A stretch of 64,000 nucleotides of DNA from Fragilaria crotonensis (GCA_022925895.1 JAKSYS010000256.1:1-64000), one strand, 5' to 3'; shown: positions 45,369 through 60,156, counted from the first letter of the stretch. Numbers and translations: made by a program. The notes: generated from the letters alone by a model not told the origin.

Positions 45369-46066
45369 GAGCATCCCCACCGGCGGCGCTAAAAAAAATC
45401 GGACATATCGATTTGGCGCCTTCAAAAACCTATTCTTGGACATTCCTGCGTGTCTTTCTCGCACCGGTTGGAGTCGTTTTTGACACGTGTCATGATGGAA
45501 TAGCGCCGCGCACCATTTCCTTGTACTGGTATCCTCCCGCCCAACGAATTTTTGTATGGCGATGTTGTCGTCGTTTGACGTCAACGTCACAACGCTCTTC
45601 CAACGTTATGTGAGTCTTCCAACGAGATCAACGTCATCGTCCGTATCACATTTCGAATTCAATATGACAGTATCTGTGTTTTCGTCGTCGTGCCATTGGA
45701 TGTCATCGTTTTGTTCTTTTTATTTTTTGTCTGATGCCGATGCGACATTGAAATTACGTCAGTCACGGTCAAATCATGTGTGCCCGTGATCGAATATCCA
45801 TCGCAGAAACACTCGAATCCTATTGGTCGACGTGCGTTTCCACCGGGTCGAATAGGTCAAATGGAGCGGCGCTAGAATGTAGCGCCGGAGCTAAATTTGA
45901 TGACCAGATGCTCAATTCTGGCTCCGGCGCTAGAATTTAGCGCCGCTTGGGTGCCAGATCTGATGATTTAGGCCCAACCGGTGCTGGCGTTTTTCGACCT
46001 CCTCGGACATTTCAGAATGTCCTCGTCGGAGAAACATCATGTTTAGCGCCGCCGGTGGGGATGCTC
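45369..46066. mobile_element. PIF/Harbinger (Tourist-like) MITE, 698 bp
   Basis: The 25-bp termini (GAGCATCCCCACCGGCGGCG and 5 more bases at 45369-45393) are perfect inverted copies of 46042-46066. The 3-bp TGA repeats directly outside both ends (45366-45368 and 46067-46069). The GAGCATCxCCA-type terminus and a 3-bp target duplication match the PIF/Harbinger group. No transposase is encoded. An inner imperfect 26-bp inverted repeat (45866-45891 and 45921-45946), sharing the GGCGCTA word with the ends, forms a second nested hairpin. Confidence 0.8.
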
Positions 46067-46669
46067 TGAGATGATGAGTGACTGTAGAATTGAGATGCGT
46101 ATACATTTTGTACGTACGCTCTACGTTGCAGTGCACTGTATATGATACAGTATTTTGCTTTCAATGTCAGCGGTATATAACCGAAAAATCACGGTTATCA
46201 AAGACCAATACCGAAACCCAAAACTGGCCAGGAATAATAACTGAAATCCGACCTCAGCGTTTTCAGAAAACCAGATAACCAACCGATGACGTACTGTGAT
46301 ACCAGGTCACTAACCATAGGTTTCAAATACCAAAAACGAAGGGGTGCGGTTGGTATTTCCCGATCCCTGGGACATCCGGAAAACCGGGTGGTCGAGGACG
46401 TGGAGGACATAATTATGGAGCAATGCAATCAAATGACCGAAATATTAGAACTAGAAAAGAGCTAAAAAAATGCATCATTTGGATTTTGGATGGAAGATAG
46501 AACAGACACGCTGACAAAGAACGTTATAGACGTATACAAACACGTACAGTATTCGAAATCAATCGATGGAAAACGGTTATTTAAAATAGGAATCATTACC
46601 ATGTAGGCTGGCGCGCGAAGAGCTAGGCAGGCGCGTATCTGTTGATTCATCGGTCGGCCGGCGCGCAAG
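46067..46669. other. Non-coding, repeat-derived
   Basis: No gene is seen. Runs such as CGGTTAT, ACCAAAAACG and GGTATTTCC echo the left flank of the MITE. GC blocks GGCTGGCGCGCG and GGTCGGCCGGCGCGC (46610-46670) border the array that follows. Confidence 0.35.
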
Positions 46670-47035
46670 GGCAAAAAGTTCAATAAAAATCCCGGTTCAT
46701 TATTTTGGTTCATTAAGAATCCCGGTTCATTGTTCCGGTTCATTAAGTATCCCGGTTCATTTTTCCGGTTCATCAAGAATCCGATTCATTTTTTCGGTCA
46801 TTTAGAATACGGTTATCTTCTTTGGTTAATTAAGAATCCCGATTCACTTCTTCTTTGGTCATAAGGAGTCCCGGTTCAATAACTGTATTCGTAAGAAATC
46901 AGGTTCATTAAACCGTGTTCATTAAAAATCTGGTTCATCAAAATCGGTTCATTAAAAATCTGGTTCATCATTATCGGTTCATCGGAAATCTGGTTCATCG
47001 AAATTGGTTCAATGGAAATCGTGTTCAGAGCGATG
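46670..47035. repeat. Degenerate array of the motif GGTTCATTAAGAATCCC
   Basis: About 17-20 GGTTCAT words in variable context: the left half reads CCCGGTTCATT and GGTTCATTAAGAATCCC, the right half AATCTGGTTCATCA and TCGGTTCATTAAA. Spacing drifts from 15 to 40 bp. It is bordered by GC-rich blocks at 46650-46670 and 47050-47070 (GCGGCCGGCCGGCGC), the same design as the array at 36489-36811. Open frames here are repeat artefacts. Confidence 0.85.
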
Positions 47036-47406
47036 TCCATACATCCAAACTTGAGCTTGCGGCCGGCCGGCGCAGAGGGAATATTGGCGCCTTCCATCTT
47101 ATTCTGGCGTTACATGATCGTTAGAAATATCCACAAATCCCGTTAACGACATTATTTTTTTGTTCAGGTGTCTGTGCCTAAGATATATTTTGGGACAAAA
47201 CAATTCGTAGGAGCTCTGCCTTGCAGTACAGTACTTCTGTACGGGTTCCGCCATGCTCCCAACAAGAATCACTCGTATCCCCAAAAACTTGAAATGTTTG
47301 GGTTAACCCGGAATTCCGGATGTCCCTGCTATATACGAAGTACTGTGTACTGTACTCGTTGTTTTAGTAGATACCCATACGGAAATCTGAAAACATTGTA
47401 CTCACC
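47036..47406. promoter_or_regulatory. Upstream region of the WD40 gene
   Basis: Holds the GC block, then from about 47225 GTAC-rich words (CAGTACAGTACTTCTGTACG, GAAGTACTGTGTACTGTACTC) ending about 45 bp before the ATG. Confidence 0.45.
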
Positions 47407-48519
47407 ATGAGTGGCTACCGCAATCTACATCGGGAGCGAATCCTGGATGACGAGACTCCTATTTGGCAAGCTCAGGCAACATTGCTTTCTCAGTCGGCCG
47501 ATGAATGGACCACGTTCGTCTCGACAGCAGACGGAGTTGTAAGGATATTCCGGGCTCGTGAAAAGGAAGCATCAGACGATCTCGACGCTTCTGCACTTTC
47601 CACGATGTGCACGCACGCTCTCCTGGGGACTCATCAAGTATTTCCTCCTGAATCTCAAATGAATATCGGGTGCAGTCAATGTCAAGTGGTGCGGAACTAC
47701 GTTGGTGATGATAACATGGCTGGTGATGTTGTGGTGGTTGCTTTGGACTTCATTGGAACTATTCGCGTGTGGACTTTTCCGGACGATGACTTGAGCCTGG
47801 AGGTGTCAGACAATCCAAAACAAGTGCGATCGGTGCAAGAATTTCTGATAGAGGAAGCGACTGGGACACTTATGGCAGTCTGCCCCCCGAATCTCTCCGG
47901 AAACGGCGACTTGATGGTTGCCGTGGCGTGCCTAGACGGATCAGTTGCCACGTTGGCACTCGGCGTCGCGACCCCAAAGGCGAAAAAGGACCCCTCTATG
48001 GCCGGATCCAGCCTTAATCGCATAGGAACAGGATCAACACCATTGAGTTTGTGCTGGCACCCTTCTGAGCTTACCATTGCGGTGGGCCGTTCAGATGGCA
48101 TGGTTGAAATAATGCAATCAACGCGAAAAGGTCATCACCGTTTGACACATCATTCTGAGCCTGTTCGAGCAATCGAATACACACCTGATGGATCGTTGCT
48201 AGTCACTGGTAGTGATAGTGGATATCTTGCAGTGTGGGACGTTGCCGGAGCGCAAAAAACATTGGTCCACCATGTGGTAAATGCTCACTCAAGTTGGATC
48301 CTTGGCATCAAGGCCTTGGCTGATAGTCGTCGCTTTGTAACATCCGGAGCGGATGGAAAGATTCACGTCTGGCAATTGGATACGTTGTATGCCCCGACTC
48401 ATACGTTCCACACTGATCAATGTAATTGGACGATCGCCCTCACCCAGCACAAGGAACCGCAACGGCTTGTCACTGGGAGTGACAAGGGTTGGATTCAAGT
48501 CTTCTCACTAGATGGATGA
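47407..48519 (+). CDS. SKI8/WDR61-like WD40-repeat protein
   Basis: A 370-residue, single-exon beta-propeller protein. Repeats are visible as FVSTADGVVRIFRA (about 38-51), VALDFIGTIRVWTF (about 111-124), VACLDGSVATLAL, VGRSDGMVEIMQS, TGSDSGYLAVWDV, VTSGADGKIHVWQL and LVTGSDKGWIQVFSL, seven in all. The last three, with HVVNAHSSWILGIKAL, are closest to SKI8/WDR61/REC14, which is a subunit of the cytoplasmic SKI RNA-decay complex and in many eukaryotes of the nuclear PAF1 transcription complex. The assignment to that subfamily is inference from wording; the propeller is plain. The stop at 48517-48519 is about 40 bp from the convergent end of the next gene. Confidence 0.8.
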   Translation: MSGYRNLHRERILDDETPIWQAQATLLSQSADEWTTFVSTADGVVRIFRAREKEASDDLDASALSTMCTHALLGTHQVFPPESQMNIGCSQCQVVRNYVGDDNMAGDVVVVALDFIGTIRVWTFPDDDLSLEVSDNPKQVRSVQEFLIEEATGTLMAVCPPNLSGNGDLMVAVACLDGSVATLALGVATPKAKKDPSMAGSSLNRIGTGSTPLSLCWHPSELTIAVGRSDGMVEIMQSTRKGHHRLTHHSEPVRAIEYTPDGSLLVTGSDSGYLAVWDVAGAQKTLVHHVVNAHSSWILGIKALADSRRFVTSGADGKIHVWQLDTLYAPTHTFHTDQCNWTIALTQHKEPQRLVTGSDKGWIQVFSLDG

Positions 48520-48560
48520 ATTACACTTCGTCTATTGACTTTACTCATGCTTGAGCGTAG

Positions 48561-50099
48561 TTAGCCTGCCATTTCTACTGGTGCTGGAACGAGTGGGAAT
48601 CGTTTACCTTTTCCAGGTAGTCCAATCTCAAGCCTTGGTTTTGCCGGTTCCGGAGCTGATTTGACCACGACAGGACTGGCAGGCTCAGGAATCGGTGTTA
48701 TTCCGTCCTCTTCAAACTTTTGCGCAGTCTTGCTTCGTTTATGTTTGTTCTGTCGAGCGCGGCGAACCACTTTCCGAAGATAGGTGCCATCGATGGGCGT
48801 AACAAGATCCTTGGGGAACACGGCAAGAATTTTGTCGAATTTATTCATGCGCTCGTGGTGAAGTTGGAACTTCTTCGTTGCAGTCGGGTCTACTTCCCTT
48901 CAAGCAGCTTCGGCATGGCACCAATCATCATAGATATGAGAGAAGTCGTCCAACAAATCTTGCGCTTCTCGAGACCATTTGTTATTATCGACGTCCGGAT
49001 TCGCTTTGGTGGGAACTGGAACACTCACAACAAACTTGCTTCCTGGAGTTCCATTCTTGGGCACCTTCACTCGAAGCTTCTGCCCTGGAACATGGGGATT
49101 TGCGAAGGTGATGTCGTCACCGGGACTTTTCCCCTCGGGCACAACAATAGAAACCTTTTCACTCTTCTTCTTTCTTGGTAGCTCTTTATCCGTCATTCTC
49201 TTTATTGCAGCACATGTATCCTCGAATGTCTTGTCGGATCTTTGTTTGAGGATGGCAGCACGTTTTTTCAATACATCAATTTGCTCTTGCATGACACGAG
49301 TAATTTTCACCTCAGGTTTCTTTGTGGCGGTTTCTCCAGGAGACTTTATTCCAGCATTTTTTGCTGATGCTTTGGCTGGAATGCCCTTTGAGTCCTTGGC
49401 ATCTGCAGGAGCCTTCTTCACCGCTGGTTTACTAGTTTTCGAGGCCGCTGTCGCATGGCTCTCCACAGAAGTGGGACGCTTCCTCTTTGTTGTCTTCTTA
49501 CTAGCTTTCTCGTCCTCCTCAAGCGGATCATAGTCCATCAATTCATTATCCTCCACCTCAAGGGCGCCAACGTTCACGAAGAAAGCATTGTCATCGTGCT
49601 CCAACTCAAGTTTGGTGTGGGTAGCCTGAGAAAGGACTTGTTCGGCGACATCACGCTTTAGAAGCGAATCGTCAAGAAAGCTAGATTCTGAGTCATAGAC
49701 GGAACGCTTCTCGTCTTCGTCATCATCTTCAACATCGTCTTCATCTAGAAGCATAACACCCCTAACATATTTGGCTTCAAGGTAATCAACAATATTGCCG
49801 TACTGATTGCGCTGTGGGGCTCGAGAATTGGTTCGTTCTTTTTTCTTCGGGTCTACGATGGACTCGCTTCCCTTGTCCTTATTCTCTTCCTCGTCTTCAC
49901 TGTCCAGCACTTCCTTTTCCTCCTGGAGCTCTTCCTTTTTCAGCGCAGGAAAATGATCATATAGCGCTTGGATTCGTTTCGCGCGGGTTCTCTTGATTGC
50001 TATTCCCAGATCAGCAGTAACATCCATTGGGATATTCACAACAATTGAATCCTGGAACAACTTTCGCATCTGGCTTGATGACTTCGCCATGTTACTCAA
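48561..50099 (-). CDS. Ubinuclein/HPC2-like protein with in-frame TGA
   Basis: Probably the ubinuclein/HPC2 subunit of the HIRA histone H3.3 chaperone. An HRD-like motif lies at about residues 132-185: SVYDSESSFLDDS, then NAFFVNVGALEVEDN, as in the D-S-F-I-D-(D/N)...F-F-V-N-x-G-x-L-E signature. A Lys/Ala-rich linker follows, then a repeat-like VPEGKSPGDDITFANP / VPKNGTPGSKFVV section and a helical end. The first frame closes with TGA at 48902-48900 after 399 codons. In the same frame, coding quality continues (REVDPTATKKFQLHHERMNK...) for 112 codons to 48561. Either the protein ends at 48900 or TGA is bypassed, edited by a splice I cannot see, or a base error. MSNMAK and MAK (50090) are alternative starts. 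Divergent from the DUF4460 gene. Confidence 0.7.
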
Positions 50100-50487
50100 A
50101 CATACGAATCAGATAGATTATATCGACGTGTTATGGGCTCTGCGGTGCCTGAGAACTGAGAACGCATATGCCAGTACCAGTACCACCACAAAAGCATCGG
50201 AATCTTGCGCATTCCTTGGTATTACACATCTACTGGAGTACTTGTACTGTACCTGGTATGGTCGTTGGTGCCACCATGCAACCTCTGTTGAAAGAGACTC
50301 GCGACTCGCGACCGCACAAAAACACAGTACACAGCGCACAGTACTTGGTAGCTGGTACTATAGTATCTACCGCTAGAGCAATACTGCCATACATATGACA
50401 TACACAATACTACATGCATATAGCATATACGCCATATACGCATATAGGCGAACACAAGCACATCCATAGTACATAGGCGGTCCTTAG
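50100..50487. promoter_or_regulatory. Bidirectional promoter region, GTAC-rich
   Basis: The 388 bp between divergent starts (50099 minus, 50488 plus) holds a dense GTAC cluster (50170-50250 and 50335-50365: GGAGTACTTGTACTGTACC, GTACTTGGTAGCTGGTAC) and CATATGACATACAC at 50393-50406. No gene is seen. Confidence 0.5.
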
Positions 50488-51711
50488 ATGCTCTCCGCAT
50501 TTGTCACCAGTGGCCCCAACAAGCCGACCATGATGAGTATCAATCTGCTGCTGAAAAATGGTGGCTCGATTCCTCGGAGAGTAAAACGTTCCTCACCGGC
50601 AGGGCTTGTGCTGGAGAGAAGAGGGTTATCAACAGAGACTTCCAAGCGAGTGTCTTCTTCGTTGAAGAACATGATGAAGCCATTCTTCCTGAAATGCCAT
50701 CCTGACGTCCAAACTTCTCACACCTCGAAGCAGGTCAACATGGAGGCTCTGCAAACACTGAATGGATTCATGGATTCCTTAGATGCAACTTGCGATGGAA
50801 AAGTAGTAGACTGGCCAAGCACCCTTCCTATAGAATTCCTTCTCATGACCGAGGAAGTTAACGCCCGGAAGAAGAAGAGTGTGGAAACCATTACCCGCAG
50901 AAAGGTTGAAATAGTGGTACCGCCTGTATCAATTCGAGATAAGATTGTTCAATCTTCGGGACCTGAGCGCCAGAAATTCATTCAGAAGCTCCAAACCTCG
51001 GTTCAGCAAGAGTTTGCCAAAATCCTCCATCTCGCTGGTTTGCCTTTGCCTCAGGGTATCAAGGCCCAACGACAAGAAGAAGATTTTTGGGAGAATGTCA
51101 TCGATAAAGAGGTTCTTGGCAGAAGAGACTCTGGATTGGGCCAACGCTTTGCGACCGACGAAAGGCCAAAGACCAAGTATGAGGAATCGAGAGATCGCTT
51201 CATTAGATCTTTTGATCAAAAGAAGTTCAACAAGATGTATAACGAGGCAATGCAAGATCTCGAAGCGCACCTTGTCACTAATGGTCTCATCCAGAATAAC
51301 GTCAAATTGAAGTTAGATCTGGTCAACAATGTTATTGCGAAGGTGCGCATTGACAAAGATGCTGACGTTGGAACTCTTGATCAGCTAATCACCCTTCGAC
51401 GACTATCTCTCATCCTTGAGGACAACTTTGAAAATCTTCATATGGAAGAGTTTGGACGTATGTGGGAGGATTTAACATTTATTTTGTGCAAACCCCGAGC
51501 ATTCGGAACGTCTGATTCGGCCTTGAACAAGCGAAGAAAACGAGGCCAAGAGAGCGGCTTTCAATTTACCTATGGGGCCGACGAGCGAGTTACGATTCAT
51601 ATTCCAATCGACTTTCGAGATGAAGAACTCCTGGCTGAGCTTAATCGCAATTTGTGGGATTGGTTCAGTATCATTGACGTTGGCGCGGAAGATTGTTTTA
51701 GGTACTCCTAA
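50488..51711 (+). CDS. DUF4460/TCAIM-like protein, probably mitochondrial
   Basis: A 407-residue single-exon protein. The N-terminus (about 1-55) is rich in Ser, Arg and Lys with few acids, as for a mitochondrial presequence. It is followed by a J-domain-like DUF4460 segment: MMKPFFLKCHPDV (62-74) and VNMEALQTLNGFMDSL (about 83-98), where HPD matches the J-domain signature. The family includes animal TCAIM. The remainder is helical and charged with no catalytic motif (FIRSFDQKKFNKMYNEAM, FRDEELLAELNRNLWDW). Function is unknown in protists. The start is the first ATG; a second in-frame ATG pair (MMS) is 14 codons in. Its stop lies 34 bp from the stop of the convergent P4H gene. Confidence 0.7.
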   Translation: MLSAFVTSGPNKPTMMSINLLLKNGGSIPRRVKRSSPAGLVLERRGLSTETSKRVSSSLKNMMKPFFLKCHPDVQTSHTSKQVNMEALQTLNGFMDSLDATCDGKVVDWPSTLPIEFLLMTEEVNARKKKSVETITRRKVEIVVPPVSIRDKIVQSSGPERQKFIQKLQTSVQQEFAKILHLAGLPLPQGIKAQRQEEDFWENVIDKEVLGRRDSGLGQRFATDERPKTKYEESRDRFIRSFDQKKFNKMYNEAMQDLEAHLVTNGLIQNNVKLKLDLVNNVIAKVRIDKDADVGTLDQLITLRRLSLILEDNFENLHMEEFGRMWEDLTFILCKPRAFGTSDSALNKRRKRGQESGFQFTYGADERVTIHIPIDFRDEELLAELNRNLWDWFSIIDVGAEDCFRYS

Positions 51712-51745
51712 TATTCTATCGGGACATATTTGAAGCATCGCCACG

Positions 51746-52903
51746 TCACGACTGGCTGTCGCTGGTGGCGTACCCCAACATATTTGCTACTCTCTCGATG
51801 GCACCCATCGCAGCACCGTGCGAATTGCCAGGAGGCGTCACAGGTGTGTAGTTGTTTTGATGAATCCACATCTGGCATATCCACTTGGTGTCCAGGGCGA
51901 CTTCACCCTTGTGCAGAGTTCTGTCATCGGGTCTTCCGTCTGCAAATGCCGGAAAGAAAAGGAGTGCAGATCCCATGCGAGGAGTAACCTTCAGCCGGGT
52001 TCCTCCCTCTCCCTTCAAATCGCGGAATATTGTCCCACCTCCTTTCTCAACGTTGTTGAGATAGACTAACAGCGTTGCCACGCGCTGACCACCGTTCTCT
52101 AGCAAACTCCTAGGAATTTCGTCGTAGTGCCAAGAAAACTCCTCCCCTAGGCGATACCTCACGACCTGGGGCTCTTCCATTCGTTGAAGAGGGATACCGA
52201 GCACGTGGCGCGCCTTAGCAATAAGGGTCGGCACCTGAGCATAGTGACAGAACCAACTCGTTGACGTCCGTACCGAGGTTGCTAGGGTTGACAGAGTGGC
52301 GGAATTCACTTGCACAGTCTCCCTGCTGTCATTCTTTCCTTCGAGTGTTGAACCAGTGACATCTTTGATTTCCTGACATTCAAGGTCTGACAGGAAATGT
52401 TCTATAGCAAGAACAGGTGGGCTTGTGTGTAGCAAACGCAGTTTCATTGCTTGCCTACCAGGCAGAGGATCTTTTTCGATTCCCTGAGCGTCAAACCTGT
52501 GCAAATTCAAATTCATGTGGTTTTTCAAGCTGTCGTAGATCAATTGCAGTGATTCCTTGTCCGGGTTGGTAGGGGCTGATATAAGCTCTGTTCCAGGGGG
52601 CATGAGGGGGAACATATCATCTTGTGTAGGAACGGGGAGTCCCCACTTGTCAAGTTGTGGGATGCCATCAATTATAGCATTTGTTTCGTCATTTTTTTCT
52701 ACAGTCGTCGAAGGCTGTAGCACGACCTCAAATTCAGACAAGCCCTTCCGCTTGGGCCTCTCTCGACCACCTTTCCTCTTTGCCGGCACAGATTTGGGAC
52801 CAAATCCTGCAGCAAATGCCGCGATGTGTGGAGAAGATGCAGCTCCTCTAGGAGTTATGCATAGAAAGAAGTAGATCGCTGCACCAATACGAAGGTTTGC
52901 CAT
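51746..52903 (-). CDS. Prolyl 4-hydroxylase-type 2OG-Fe(II) dioxygenase
   Basis: A P4Hc-type enzyme that would hydroxylate proline (or a related residue) using Fe(II), 2-oxoglutarate, O2 and ascorbate. Start taken at 52903 (MANLRIGAAIYFFLC), 385 residues, because this gives a signal peptide; the farther ATG at 53005 only adds promoter-like sequence. After the hydrophobic segment comes SSPHIAAFAAGFGP, where AAFA could serve as a diatom plastid motif, though secretion is equally possible. The catalytic core has WHYDEIP (His 259, Asp 261), GGGTIFRDL, RMGSALLFFPAF, RTLHKGEVALDTKWICQMW (His 331, Lys 340), so all iron and 2OG ligands are present. Single exon. The substrate is unknown. Confidence 0.85.
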   Translation of the reverse strand: MANLRIGAAIYFFLCITPRGAASSPHIAAFAAGFGPKSVPAKRKGGRERPKRKGLSEFEVVLQPSTTVEKNDETNAIIDGIPQLDKWGLPVPTQDDMFPLMPPGTELISAPTNPDKESLQLIYDSLKNHMNLNLHRFDAQGIEKDPLPGRQAMKLRLLHTSPPVLAIEHFLSDLECQEIKDVTGSTLEGKNDSRETVQVNSATLSTLATSVRTSTSWFCHYAQVPTLIAKARHVLGIPLQRMEEPQVVRYRLGEEFSWHYDEIPRSLLENGGQRVATLLVYLNNVEKGGGTIFRDLKGEGGTRLKVTPRMGSALLFFPAFADGRPDDRTLHKGEVALDTKWICQMWIHQNNYTPVTPPGNSHGAAMGAIERVANMLGYATSDSQS

Positions 52904-57720
<4,817 letters not shown>

Positions 57721-59493
57721 ATGAACAATGATAGACATGAGGGTAAGTGCACAAAACATTTCAGTGCATTGGAAATGGATTGTTGTTTGCCTTCACTCAC
57801 GCCAATCCACATTAACAGCTCGCCTGAAAAGTTTCAAAAACGGAATCGATCAGGAGGAAGGACGACGCCGTCGTGAGGAGACTCACTTAAACATTCGCAA
57901 ACAGAAAAAGAATGAACAGCTTTCGAAGCGTCGCTTCGAAACTCGCAACGACTCCTCTGAAATTGAACCCGCCGTGAATGCAGAAGGAATCAAGAAGACA
58001 CCGACAGTTGCAGACCTCCCAGGTCTCATTGCTACAATTCGATCTACCACCGGGCCAGCAGAGCCATTGGTTGATGCTACTCGCAGTATTCGCAAAATGC
58101 TATCAGTCACTTGCAATCCGCCTGTTAAGGAGGTCGTTGACGCTGGAGCCCTTCCTTACCTCGTGGAGCTATTAATGAGAACAGATAGTCACTCGCTTCA
58201 GTTTGAAGCAGCATGGGCCCTCACAAATGTGGCATCTACCAACTTCACTTCATCGGTGGCGGATCAGGAACATGCAATCAAATATTTGATCAATCTCTTG
58301 CGATCCCCAAGTGCAGAGGTCCGCGAGCAATCGGCATGGTGCCTGGGAAACATAGCAGGTGACGGACCCGCCTATCGTGACATTTTGTTGGAACTGGGAG
58401 CTTTGGAGCCACTGTAAGTCGCCAAACTGGAAATGCATATTCGCATCACAATGAGTCTCACGTTTTCTTCAAAAGTCTTCTCAATGTCCAACAGCCAGAT
58501 AATGATTCGCTCCTGGGCAATGTGACGTGGACGATTTCCAACTTGTGTCGTGGAAAGCCCCAGCCTAACCTGGCTGCAGTCTACGCTGCCATCCCAGCGT
58601 TGAATTATTTGGTTTGCAACTCAACATCTGATGATATCGTGACCGACGCATTGTGGGCTCTTTCGTACATCTCTGATGGCGAAGATGCACGAATCGACGC
58701 AATTATATGTGCCGACCCAGGTATTACGAGAAAGCTTGTTCAGCTCGTGGACAGTGGTAAGGCGCAGGTCATCGCCCCGGCGTTGAGAGTTCTTGGAAAC
58801 TTCGTCTCTGGTAACGAGGAGCAGACGCAAGCTGTCATTGACGCCGGCGTGCTCAGCGTTGCTTTGAACATTATTACTGGTCAGAAGAAGAATCTTCGAA
58901 AGGAAATGTGTTGGCTTCTGTCCAACATAGCGGCAGGAACGCAGAAACAAATCACAACGCTTACTACTACGAAGCACCTCGCGGAGCAGCTTGTCATGCT
59001 GTCAGTCCAAGCAGAATGGGAGACCAGAAAGGAAGCGATCTGGGCTGTCTCCAACATCTTCACCGGAGGAAGTGATCACTGTGTATCCCTTCTTGTGAAT
59101 CAAAAGGGAATCGATGCCATGGTTGCTGCACTTGACGACACTCGTGAGCAACGAATGACCCTCGTTGCACTTGATGCCATCGACAATATTTTAACTGTCG
59201 GGGAAAGAAACGGCTATCGCTACTCGATCCTACTCGACGAGTGTGGAGGCCTCGAAAAATTAGAAGCCCTTCAACAGCATAGCGACAACGCGGTGTACGA
59301 GAAAGCCCTCGAAATTATTGATCGATATTTCGGAGAAGAAGAAGCGGAAGATGAAAATCTCGCTCCAACGTACAATGGTGATAACTTCGTTTTCGGTGTC
59401 TCCTCTCCGCCTCCGGCAAAAATTCTTTTCGATAGCCCTGACAACACCCCATCAACCTTCGGCTCAGTGAACAACTTTAACTTCGGTCGATGA
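57721..59493 (+). CDS. Importin subunit alpha (karyopherin alpha)
   Basis: The adaptor that binds nuclear localisation signals and, through its IBB domain, importin beta. Three exons: 57721-57742, 57819-58413 and 58476-59493, with 76- and 62-nt introns, 544 residues. The 22-nt first exon gives MNNDRHE and joins to ARLKSFKNGIDQEEGRRRREE, a complete IBB domain (about 1-65); without it the domain lacks its start. ARM repeats follow, with the NLS-groove W/N pairs visible in LQFEAAWALTNVAS, REQSAWCLGNIAGD, LLGNVTWTISNLCRGK, VTDALWALSYISDG, LRKEMCWLLSNIAAG and TRKEAIWAVSNIFTGG. The acidic tail (FGEEEAEDENLAP) is followed by an unusual end with FVFGVSSPP and STFGSVNNFNFGR, which resembles nucleoporin FG motifs. 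Confidence 0.93.
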
Positions 59494-60156
59494 AAGCTGC
59501 GTACAACAACAATATCGCGTCGTTTGAACGTTGATTGGTTGCAGGTAGCGCAGTTGAGAGTGGAGAATGTGGATGAAAGCGTGAAGGCGGAACTGTGATG
59601 GACACACTTACTCAATAATCGAACTAGACATTATCCAGAACGAAACCTTCCATTATTTCACGTAACGCCCGCATTCACACCCCATCAACCAATATAGTTC
59701 TTGCATCGACTATGGCATTCGCGGGCAAGCAGTCATATCAACACGACGTATTCTATGACGAGGACGCGCCTACTCCACAGAATGGTCTTGCGTGGTGATG
59801 ACTGCAGGTCAGGTGGGCTTGAGTGGCATGGTGTTCGATTCGAGGCATTCCAGTCACTCAACCTGCAGCCAAGGCCTTGTTCTAGACGAAACAAAAACAT
59901 AAGTGTAGCACTGCATTATCTTAAAGCCATCACCGCGTATGAAGCAAGCAGTCGGTCGCGTAGACGCACCATGATATCGGTCAAAATATCAGCATTCATA
60001 GCACGCTCAAATCATTTTCTTCTACCGCAGGGAGGGATAGCGAATTATGTTTGTACTTCGAGGATACCCCTATGGGACCGAACAGTGGTTTGTTCGGTGA
60101 CCGCATTCGCGATCTCGAGCCTCACTGACTTTCCACTGAAGAGACTGTCTCACGCA
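59494..60156. other. Convergent intergenic region; two tiny abutting frames
   Basis: No known gene. A 28-codon frame (59712-59798, MAFAGKQSYQHDVFYDEDAP...) ends in TGATG, the ATG of which opens a 34-codon frame (59798-59902). Both have normal codon composition. A longer plus frame (59701-60201) has no similarity I recognise. Downstream is the 3' end of the ABC1 kinase on the other strand. Confidence 0.3.

Noticed and set aside
46462-46776. Frames with repeated NEPGFLMNQ-type peptides
   Set aside because: They are read-outs of the GGTTCATT array; both strands are equally open and no gene context exists.
48900-48902. Selenocysteine codon in the ubinuclein-like gene
   Set aside because: No SECIS-like structure was evident by eye and the family has no known selenoprotein members; read-through, splicing or base error are more likely.
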